Shown here: piece after piece, positions 1 to 5,288 of the stretch
Position numbering within the stretch: position 1 is the first letter of the stretch
How the letters are laid out: every line of letters starts with the position of its first letter
NCBI GenBank assembly: GCA_030596465.1
Contig: JAUVJW010000029.1
Location: forward strand, 1-11,568
Direction of reading: 5' to 3'
DNA length: 11,568 nucleotides
DNA from: Candidatus Fermentibacteraceae bacterium
GTDB lineage: Bacteria; Fermentibacterota; Fermentibacteria; Fermentibacterales; JCC-6
Made by a program: the position numbers and the translations under genes
Notes under the pieces: model-generated
Databases searched by the model: none
What the model was told of the DNA's origin: nothing
Seen by the model: only the letters and a program-made list of their open reading frames with translations

Positions 1-635
1 AGGCCATGGAGCTCCTTGACGACAGAACCGAGATAATGCTTCTTTCCGATCACGGCTTTGCTCCGTTCCGCAGAAGTTTCAACCTTAACTCTTTCCTGGC
101 CGCGGAGGGATTCGCTGATATTTCATCGCCTTACGAACGGAACAATGATATGTACGCCTGTCTGGACTGGAGTAAAACAGGCGCGTACGGCCTTGGGCTT
201 AACGGTCTTTACATCAATCAGGCAGGCCGTGAAAAGAACGGGGTTGTCACCCTCGCGGACAAGAGAAATCTCATGGAAAATCTGAAAGCCTCTCTGGAAT
301 CTGCTGTTGATCCTCTGACAGGTGACAAACCTGTGAAAAACCTCTTCATTCTTGAAGACAACTACCCGGGTCTTGAAATGCCTCCATGGGCACCTGACAT
401 GATTGTTGGCTATGCCCACGGCTACAGAGCAAGCTGGGAAACAACCCTGGGGGCTTTCCCTGAAGGGGTCATCACCGATAACATGGATCCCTGGAGCGGA
501 ACCCACTGTATTTCCCCTGATGTCTGTCCGGGATCACTTGTAACCTCAATGAAAAACATACCCGCAAACCCCACACTTACAGAAATGGGTCCGCTCATTA
601 ATGCAATTCTCACCGAAGAGGATGGGCTTTTATGA
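1..635 (+). CDS. AlkP-superfamily phosphohydrolase/phosphomutase-like protein, C-terminal part (5' end outside window)
   Basis: The frame is open to the left edge, so this is the 3' part of a longer gene; the ATG at base 6 is probably internal. The visible 209 residues carry SDHGF at about residues 14-18, the Asp-His metal-binding motif of the alkaline phosphatase superfamily. A later WSGTH with a His at about 167, followed by a Pro-Gly turn, fits the last metal ligand. The segment between them, including a Pro-Asp-Met strand (WAPDMIVGY, about 128-136), matches the predicted phosphohydrolase/phosphomutase group (COG3379-like). The family uses two divalent metals to cleave phosphate mono- or diesters; the substrate here is unknown. 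The N-terminal nucleophile Ser/Thr is not in the window. The stop overlaps the next gene by 4 bp (ATGA), so the two are probably translated together. The superfamily call is solid; the enzymatic activity is inference. Confidence 0.8.
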   Translation, partial: AMELLDDRTEIMLLSDHGFAPFRRSFNLNSFLAAEGFADISSPYERNNDMYACLDWSKTGAYGLGLNGLYINQAGREKNGVVTLADKRNLMENLKASLESAVDPLTGDKPVKNLFILEDNYPGLEMPPWAPDMIVGYAHGYRASWETTLGAFPEGVITDNMDPWSGTHCISPDVCPGSLVTSMKNIPANPTLTEMGPLINAILTEEDGLL

Positions 636-1399
636 ACGCTCTCTTTGACCTGCTGTTAAAACCTTTTCAATCGTTGAACCCCTTGTGGGGTCTCATGTGG
701 ATCAGTGCTCTGTCGGGAATTATGATGATTCTTGTATTCAAAAAAACATCCAATCAGCAGGCAATTTCCATGTTAAGACGGAAAATGGGATCACGGGCGC
801 TGGGAATGCTTCTCTTCCTTGAAAGCCCTCCCACCGTTCTGAAACTTGCCCTTGGCCTGATAACAGACAACCTCATATACCTCTGGCATCTACTGAAACC
901 CATGCTGATAATCGCAATTCCCTTTGTAATAATTGCTTCGCAGCTTGATGCCAGGTACTCCAGAAAACCTCTGAACGCGGATCATCCATCCACAGTAACC
1001 GTCTGCTGGGAGAACTCAATACCTGACCATGAATTCGGTGAACCGGAAGCGGGAGTGCTTACCTCCCCCATAGTTACTATTGCCGATTCCCTTGAGCAGA
1101 GTTTTTCCTTCACCGGCAGCAACGGTGTTTTTACATACAATGACATGGGAATCAAGCTTGGCTCCAGCGGTTCTTCCGGTTCTATTCTTGTCCGTGGAGC
1201 CGAAAAAAGCGGTATTGTACAATCTCTTCTCCGACCCTGGAACGGAGCGGCAGAAGATGGTGTCCTGGAAATACACTCATACTTGCAGGAAACCCACTAC
1301 ATCATTTTCGGCGGCAGGTGGGGCTGGTTTACAGTTTTTCTTGTTTTCTCCAGCCTCTGGGCAATACTTGGAGCTGTTGTTTTCAAAGTAAAGGTATAA
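632..1399 (+). CDS. three-segment membrane protein, loosely Oxa1/DUF106-like N-terminus with a soluble insert
   Basis: 255 residues. Hydrophobic segments lie at about 17-36, 86-104 and 231-251. Between the first two is a basic, amphipathic stretch (FKKTSNQQAI onward, with RRKMGS) ending in an LFLESPP turn. This layout (TM, charged helix, TM pair) recalls the DUF106/TMCO1 branch of the Oxa1 insertase superfamily, but the match is only a pattern impression. Residues 105-230 form a long non-hydrophobic, Gly/Ser-containing, probably beta-rich domain between TM2 and TM3, which short DUF106 proteins do not have. The start ATG at 632 overlaps the phosphohydrolase stop (ATGA), with GAGG at 618-621 as a possible ribosome site. 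The coupling suggests the protein anchors or assists the AlkP-type enzyme at the membrane, which is inference. I do not recognise a named family with certainty. Confidence 0.75.
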   Translation: MNALFDLLLKPFQSLNPLWGLMWISALSGIMMILVFKKTSNQQAISMLRRKMGSRALGMLLFLESPPTVLKLALGLITDNLIYLWHLLKPMLIIAIPFVIIASQLDARYSRKPLNADHPSTVTVCWENSIPDHEFGEPEAGVLTSPIVTIADSLEQSFSFTGSNGVFTYNDMGIKLGSSGSSGSILVRGAEKSGIVQSLLRPWNGAAEDGVLEIHSYLQETHYIIFGGRWGWFTVFLVFSSLWAILGAVVFKVKV

Positions 1400-1419
1400 A
1401 AACATATCCGAGGAAAGGT

Positions 1420-1623
1420 ATGGCAATGGCAAAACTTAAATTGAAGATAGACAACGAAATAAAAAACCGACTGGATAAGGTATCTGAGGCTGGCGGCTAC
1501 TCCTCCGTTGAGGAATTCATCCTTCACGTAGTAGAAAGAGAACTTGATAAACTTGATCCCGGCGCAGATGAATCTGAAGATGATATCAGGAAAAAACTTG
1601 AGGGTCTGGGTTACATGGGCTGA
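1420..1623 (+). CDS. small ribbon-helix-helix (CopG/Arc-like) protein
   Basis: 67 residues. The N-terminus KLKLKID is a short beta strand with alternating residues, followed by a helix (NEIKNRLDKVSEAG), the turn GYSSVEEF and a second helix (ILHVVERELDKLD). This is the classic ribbon-helix-helix arrangement of CopG/Arc DNA-binding dimers. An acidic tail follows (ESEDDIRKKLEGLGYMG). The start at 1420 is preferred because GAGG at 1410-1413 sits 6 bases upstream; the in-frame ATG at 1426 would be 11-12 bases away, and the longer open frame from 1318 runs inside the previous gene. It lies 20 bases after the membrane-protein gene and is probably in the same transcript. It could be an autoregulator of this module or an antitoxin-like protein, but no toxin gene is adjacent. 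The fold is fairly sure; DNA targets are unknown. Confidence 0.8.
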   Translation: MAMAKLKLKIDNEIKNRLDKVSEAGGYSSVEEFILHVVERELDKLDPGADESEDDIRKKLEGLGYMG

Positions 1624-1637
1624 TATTTTTACAGGAC

Positions 1638-1666
1638 TTGCCCGGAAGCGTTTTTGAACATATTTT
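1638..1666 (+). promoter_or_regulatory. candidate sigma70-type promoter for the ABC operon
   Basis: TTGCCC at 1638-1643 and TATTTT at 1661-1666 are separated by 17 bases. Both hexamers match the sigma70 consensus at four of six positions. They lie in the 77-bp gap before the ABC ATPase gene, the only gap in this plus-strand series large enough for a promoter. No strong terminator hairpin is visible in the same gap, so read-through from the upstream trio is possible. Confidence 0.35.
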
Positions 1667-1700
1667 GTCACCACTCGAAAAATGAATGACGGGAGCATTT

Positions 1701-2579
1701 ATGGCTGATATACATCCGCTTCAGGTTATGGGTTTGAGCAAGCAATTTCCCAGGAAAAGGGGACTTGGTTCTGTTTGTGCTGTTTCAAATATTTCTTTTA
1801 ATGTCGGGCAGGGCGAAATTGTGGGATTTATCGGCCACAACGGCGCGGGAAAAACCACAACTATTAAGTGCCTCCTGGGTCTTCTTAACCCTTCACAAGG
1901 CAAGATTTCTCTCTGGGGAAACGCCCCTGCCAACCCGAAAGTGAGAAAACGAATCGGTTACATTCCCGAAAATCCTGATTACGACGATTCCTTCTCCCCC
2001 ATGGAATATCTTACCATGTTCGCCTCCATGCGCGGGCTTTCGGGTGTTGAAAACGACTGGATGAAGCTTTTGAAGAGAGTTGGGCTTGCCGGGTGGGAAA
2101 CAACCGTCATAAGACAGTTTTCCAAGGGAATGAGACAGCGAATGAGCCTTGCTCTTGCTCTGCAATCCAATCCCGATCTGCTTGTTATGGATGAGCCCAC
2201 AGGTGGTCTCGACCCTATTGCGAGGAAAGAATTCAGAGAGATAATCATTGAAGAAAACAGAAGAGGCGCATCTGTTTTTCTCTCTTCTCACATTCTTTCT
2301 GATGTGGAAACTATCTGCAACAGAGCAGTGATACTTGCCGGTGGAAAACTGGTGGCTGAGGGCTCCCTGAAAGAACTTCTGGGTGGTGATAAACTCTACA
2401 GAATAACTGTGATCAGCAGAAGAACAGGAGAAGAGGTAGAGGAAATCATGCCTGAAGCTGATCTCCAGAGCAGAATAGATTCACTGCGAAAAGACAACCT
2501 GCCCATTGTAAAAGTGGAGCTGGCTCTCAAATCGCTTGAGGATGTCTTCATGGCTGCGACCGGGGGTGATTCACAATGA
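1701..2579 (+). CDS. ABC transporter ATP-binding protein (ABC-2 / NatA-NosF type)
   Basis: 292 residues from ATG 1701, chosen because GGGAG at 1691-1695 sits 5 bases upstream; the in-frame ATG at 1686 has no ribosome site. All nucleotide-binding-domain motifs are present: Walker A GHNGAGKTT at about 45-53, a GYIPEN Q-loop region at about 86-91 with Glu in place of Gln (common in ABC-2 ATPases), signature FSKGMRQR at about 140-147, Walker B LLVMDEP at about 160-166, D-loop GGLD, and the switch His in LSSH at about 197. A C-terminal extension of about 70 residues ends in the LEDVFM motif typical of ABC-2 export ATPases. It would hydrolyse ATP to drive the permease encoded immediately downstream, with which it overlaps by 4 bp. 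The family is certain. The cargo is unknown; NosF-, NatA- or CcmA-like relatives move ions, lipids, polysaccharides or drugs. Confidence 0.96.
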   Translation: MADIHPLQVMGLSKQFPRKRGLGSVCAVSNISFNVGQGEIVGFIGHNGAGKTTTIKCLLGLLNPSQGKISLWGNAPANPKVRKRIGYIPENPDYDDSFSPMEYLTMFASMRGLSGVENDWMKLLKRVGLAGWETTVIRQFSKGMRQRMSLALALQSNPDLLVMDEPTGGLDPIARKEFREIIIEENRRGASVFLSSHILSDVETICNRAVILAGGKLVAEGSLKELLGGDKLYRITVISRRTGEEVEEIMPEADLQSRIDSLRKDNLPIVKVELALKSLEDVFMAATGGDSQ

Positions 2580-3331
2580 GGGCCGTATTCACTTTTTCAC
2601 TGATGACCCTGCGAATGCTTTTCCGCAGACGAACTCTGTGGGGAATCCTTATGGTTATTCTGCTTGCCCTTGCGGGAATCGCCTCTGTGCCCAGTTTTGA
2701 TGTCTCAAATCAGGGAAGGTTCATACTTGATTTCGGTCTGTTCGGAATTGAGGTAGGAGCCCTTATACTGGCTCTTGGACTTGCGGCAAACCTGTTTCCC
2801 AGAGACAGAGAGACAAGAACTCTGATGCCCCTGGTCGCAGTACCACTCTCTCGGTGGCAGTATCTTCTTGGAAGATTTTTCGGAGCAGCACTTGTTCAGG
2901 CTGCCGCTCTGCTTGTTACCTGTCTCGGGCTTATGCTTATTCTTCTAATCCACAAACTTCCCATTCCGGGCGATCTGCTTCCAGCAACCCTGCTTATAAT
3001 AGTTGAGGGATGGTTTCTGCTCTCAACGGTCTTCTTCTTCAGCTTTTTCACTTCCCCGCCGTTGAACTGGCCCTTGACCACCATGCTCTTCATTGTAAGT
3101 CAGATGAGCGTCGCGGAATTCGCGGGGCTGATGCCATCAACCCCCGGTCTTATGAGAACTGTGCGGATGCTTCTGCCGCATGCCGATGTATTCCACATAA
3201 AAGACCCCATAGCCCATGGGTTCGAGATCGAACCTGTGTATTTCCTTATCGCTATTTTCTATGGCCTCTGTTACTCCGCTTTCATGTTGTCACTGGCGCT
3301 GGCAGTGTTCAGAGGGCGTGATCTGAAATGA
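2576..3331 (+). CDS. ABC-2 type permease (NosY-like)
   Basis: 251 residues, very hydrophobic, with about six membrane segments: near 18-37, 50-70, 100-125, 135-160, 165-185 and 222-243. The segment FPRDRETRTLMPLVAVPLSR followed by WQYLLGRFFG (about 74-103) is the hallmark of ABC-2 permeases of the NosY/YhaP kind: a charged RDRE-T cytoplasmic loop, a P-x-S-R turn and a YLLG helix. The start ATG overlaps the ATPase stop (ATGA at 2576-2579), indicating translational coupling and a 1:1 complex. A homodimer with two ATPase subunits in the inner membrane is expected. The substrate cannot be read from the sequence. Proximity to a His-rich protein recalls nos-type copper-site assembly ABC systems, but NosD, NosL and NosZ are not in the window. 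Confidence 0.93.
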   Translation: MRAVFTFSLMTLRMLFRRRTLWGILMVILLALAGIASVPSFDVSNQGRFILDFGLFGIEVGALILALGLAANLFPRDRETRTLMPLVAVPLSRWQYLLGRFFGAALVQAAALLVTCLGLMLILLIHKLPIPGDLLPATLLIIVEGWFLLSTVFFFSFFTSPPLNWPLTTMLFIVSQMSVAEFAGLMPSTPGLMRTVRMLLPHADVFHIKDPIAHGFEIEPVYFLIAIFYGLCYSAFMLSLALAVFRGRDLK

Positions 3332-3681
3332 GAAGGTTTATTCTTTTCATTTCACTTGTTTTGCTGGCATTCGTCGGCTGTCGCACAGACTATGATATCG
3401 CGGATGTCGCCCCTGCTGAATTCCTTGAATCCGGTGAACATCATCACGACGAACATACCGACGGAGAAACCGGCGATGAGCACTCAATTGATGAACACGT
3501 GGAAGCTTCACATGTGGGTCACAGTCATGCTGCCAGTACCAGAAATCGTGGAACTCAGTGGTTCTTCAATCAACCATGGGCTGCTCCATTTATATGGGGA
3601 AAGCTCTTCAGAGACGCTGTGATTTTTCTTGCTCTGGCCATTGCCATTTTCTTTATCACCGGGCGAAGAAGGAAAAGATGA
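3328..3681 (+). CDS. histidine-rich membrane-anchored (probable lipo-) protein
   Basis: 117 residues. The N-terminus is a basic start followed by a hydrophobic core and Cys at residue 18 (LAFVGC), a lipobox-like end with an atypical Phe at -3. Residues 36-70 form an acidic, His-rich segment with nine histidines (EHHHDEH, DEHSIDEH, SHVGHSH), the type of disordered region that binds Zn, Ni, Cu or Co. A second hydrophobic helix (DAVIFLALAIAIFFI, about 95-111) is followed by RRRKR at the C-terminus, which by the positive-inside rule puts the tail in the cytoplasm and the His-rich part outside. It starts in an ATGA overlap with the permease gene and ends in an ATGA overlap with the TPR gene. I know no named family. 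A role as metal collector or sensor for the exporter is inference. Confidence 0.82.
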   Translation: MRRFILFISLVLLAFVGCRTDYDIADVAPAEFLESGEHHHDEHTDGETGDEHSIDEHVEASHVGHSHAASTRNRGTQWFFNQPWAAPFIWGKLFRDAVIFLALAIAIFFITGRRRKR

Positions 3682-4388
3682 AAACAAAATTCCTTCTTCC
3701 GGCTGCAGCAGTGGTTTTCCTTGTACTTGCTGTGATATCCGGCACAGCCGTCTCGCGAAAAGCAAGCGTGGACACTTTTGAACACATTGAGGTTTTTGGC
3801 TCCGGTTTCCAGAGGTTGAAACACTTCATCGCGAGCGCGCTGTATCTTCAGCTTGATGACTACCATCATATCGCAATGTTTCAAGGGACATCCTGGATAA
3901 ATATAACAGACTATCTGCCTCAGATGTGGCTCATAGCAAAGCTGGATCCAAACTTCACAGAAGTCTACACTGACGCTGCCTACCACCTCGCGATCAACCT
4001 TGGCAGTGTTGAAGAGGGAATGGATTTCATTAAAGCAGGTGTTCAGAAAAATCCCGACAGCCTTGATGTGAGGTTTGAATACGCGTATCTGCTCTGGGAA
4101 ACAGGAACAGGAACAACAGAAGAAATAATTGATGAAACTCTGGTGTACAGAACACTGCTCAGAAGGGTGAAAGGCGATATCGATCATTCCTATAATGAAC
4201 CGTCATCCTCAACCCTCCTTGCTGAAGTTTTTGAAGCCAGAACAGATTCCCTGAACCCCTACAGCCTCTTCTACAGAAGACGCAGTTTTTTCATCAGAGA
4301 AGCCATCAGGGAAGGAATCTACTACCCTGATTATATGTCACCTCCACCCGAGTGCTTTAATACTGAGAAATTGGACGGTAACCAGTGA
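3678..4388 (+). CDS. membrane-anchored TPR-like protein
   Basis: 236 residues from ATG 3678, which overlaps the previous stop (ATGA) and has GGAAAAG directly upstream; the frame is open from 3558 but that part lies inside the previous gene. Residues 5-26 form a signal anchor, with the rest outside the cytoplasm. Residues about 75-140 read as paired amphipathic helices of the tetratricopeptide type: WLIAKLDPNFTEVY, then AYHLAINLGSVEEGMDFIKAGVQKNPDS, then VRFEYAYLLWETG, with the usual DP/NP helix caps about 35 residues apart. The rest is helical with Tyr/Arg-rich patches near 197-215. The layout resembles a poorly described TPR family that I recall from other bacterial genomes and that can lie near ABC-2 genes. 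It probably scaffolds the exporter or the His-rich protein; this is inferred from operon order only. Confidence 0.8.
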   Translation: MKTKFLLPAAAVVFLVLAVISGTAVSRKASVDTFEHIEVFGSGFQRLKHFIASALYLQLDDYHHIAMFQGTSWINITDYLPQMWLIAKLDPNFTEVYTDAAYHLAINLGSVEEGMDFIKAGVQKNPDSLDVRFEYAYLLWETGTGTTEEIIDETLVYRTLLRRVKGDIDHSYNEPSSSTLLAEVFEARTDSLNPYSLFYRRRSFFIREAIREGIYYPDYMSPPPECFNTEKLDGNQ

Positions 4389-4891
4389 ATGCGACCATTC
4401 CCAAAGAACTTGCGGCAAGAATTGTCTGGTTCTGCAGTCGTAAAAATGTACTTATTGGCGAAACCATTATCGACAAAAACACCACCGGCAGGGATATCTA
4501 CATTATCAGTCGCGGTCAGTTCAGAGTTCACGATGATTCAGCGGGTGAGGATTTCGTACTGGCAATGCTCAGACGCGGTGACATATTTGGCGAGATGTCT
4601 TTTCTTGACGGATCCGCCAGATCCGCCTCTGTTACAGCCGCGGTCAACGGAAGCCTGCTTGTAATGGGCGAAAACGAGTTTTCAAATATGCTGGCCAAAG
4701 AACCGGAAGTAGCTGTTCTGTTCCTCAGGTTTCTGGCCGGTGTTGTAAGTGGAAGACTCAGAGTGGCAAATGACGCGTTGCTGCAGGTGGCCTTCGGTGA
4801 CGGCGAGGCAATCAACCAGGAATACTCACACCTGAAAGAAGCTATCGCCGAAATGCATGCCGCAGTAAGAATGGAGCTGGAAGGTACTTAA
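4385..4891 (+). CDS. stand-alone cyclic-nucleotide-binding (Crp-like) domain protein
   Basis: 168 residues starting at GTG 4385, which overlaps the TPR gene's stop (GTGA), like the other junctions of this operon. Residues about 14-125 form a cNMP-binding jelly roll. YIISRGQFRVHD gives the early strands. GDIFGEMSFLDG followed by ARSASV at about 65-83 is the phosphate-binding cassette, with its Glu (E70) and Arg (R79), the residues that contact ribose and phosphate in CAP. A helix follows (VAVLFLRFLAGVVSGRLRVAN, the C-helix position), then a tail that could be coiled. No helix-turn-helix domain follows, so it cannot act as a normal Crp/Fnr transcription factor. Retained E and R suggest real cAMP or cGMP binding. 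A role as a ligand-gated regulator of the ABC machine is inference. Confidence 0.87.
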   Translation: MNATIPKELAARIVWFCSRKNVLIGETIIDKNTTGRDIYIISRGQFRVHDDSAGEDFVLAMLRRGDIFGEMSFLDGSARSASVTAAVNGSLLVMGENEFSNMLAKEPEVAVLFLRFLAGVVSGRLRVANDALLQVAFGDGEAINQEYSHLKEAIAEMHAAVRMELEGT

Positions 4892-4903
4892 CTGATCAGT
4901 CAA
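4888..4903. other. 16-bp near-palindrome at convergent stop codons
   Basis: The core ACTGATCAGT at 4891-4900 is a perfect inverted repeat, and flanking TTA/CAA extend it to 16 bp with one mismatched pair. It contains both the TAA stop of the plus-strand cNMP gene (4889-4891) and the TGA stop of the minus-strand secreted-protein gene (4896-4898). It has no loop and no T-tract, so it is a poor rho-independent terminator. It may be chance. Confidence 0.3.
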
Positions 4904-5222
4904 TATCCTCATGAATCGGAAGAACCTCCCACAGAAAACTTGATCCGCCTTCTATGGGTATGTTCGAGAAAGAGAATGTTCTCCATTCGCAATCCTCTAT
5001 TCTGAAATCGTACCATCCTTCAGTCACCTGAAAAATAGCGGAACTGTCCGGAGGCAGGATAGACAAACCAAGCATATCAATCCATTTTTCCCTGCCGGAC
5101 TCTGTAACCCATACAAAGTAGAATTCAGTTGAGGTGCAATTCTTTATTTCAACAGTGGCACTGACAGATCCCGCCCATGAGGACAGAGCCAGCAGGCACA
5201 GTAACAACGCAGACATTTTCAT
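4896..5222 (-). CDS. small secreted beta-rich protein of unknown function
   Basis: 108 residues from ATG 5222. This start gives a clean signal peptide (MKMSALLLCLLALSSWAG) ending in SVSA, a good signal-peptidase I site near residue 22. The open frame reaches back to a TTG at 5282, but that would put about 20 charged residues before the leader. GAAAGGAG lies upstream with a rather long 13-base spacing; an ATG at 5216 is also possible. The mature part of about 86 residues is beta-rich, with two cysteines (in NCTST and EDCEW) that could pair. Its pattern (a VEIKNCT opening, YFVWV, a Trp-Asp stretch, LPPDSS, then GWYDFRIEDCE) resembles an unnamed small secreted domain I recall from many bacteria. 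It lies 66 bases downstream of tex on the same strand and may be co-transcribed, with no obvious functional link. Confidence 0.72.
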   Translation of the reverse strand: MKMSALLLCLLALSSWAGSVSATVEIKNCTSTEFYFVWVTESGREKWIDMLGLSILPPDSSAIFQVTEGWYDFRIEDCEWRTFSFSNIPIEGGSSFLWEVLPIHEDID

Positions 5223-5288
5223 TTTCCCGGTATAGCTCCTTTCATCAGCTTCTACCCTTACAGACTCTCCCGGTTCCCTCAATCGCTG

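Noticed and set aside
1318..1419. Longer N-terminus for the ribbon-helix-helix protein
   Set aside because: It would run inside the membrane-protein gene in another frame; a good ribosome site precedes the ATG at 1420 and the RHH strand begins right after it.
1420..1623. Antitoxin of a toxin-antitoxin pair
   Set aside because: The RHH protein has no adjacent toxin-like gene; the next gene is an ABC ATPase 77 bases away.
1701..3331. A nos copper-site assembly operon (nosFY)
   Set aside because: ATPase and permease are of similar type, but nosD, nosL and nosZ are absent from the window, and the TPR-like and cNMP genes do not belong to nos clusters.
3558..3677. Longer N-terminus for the TPR-like protein
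   Set aside because: It overlaps the His-rich gene, and the ATG at 3678 gives a proper signal anchor and an ATGA overlap like its neighbours.
3570..4187. 205-codon minus-strand open frame across the His-rich and TPR-like genes
   Set aside because: Two plus-strand genes with ATGA coupling explain the region; the antisense product is Cys-rich with no motif.
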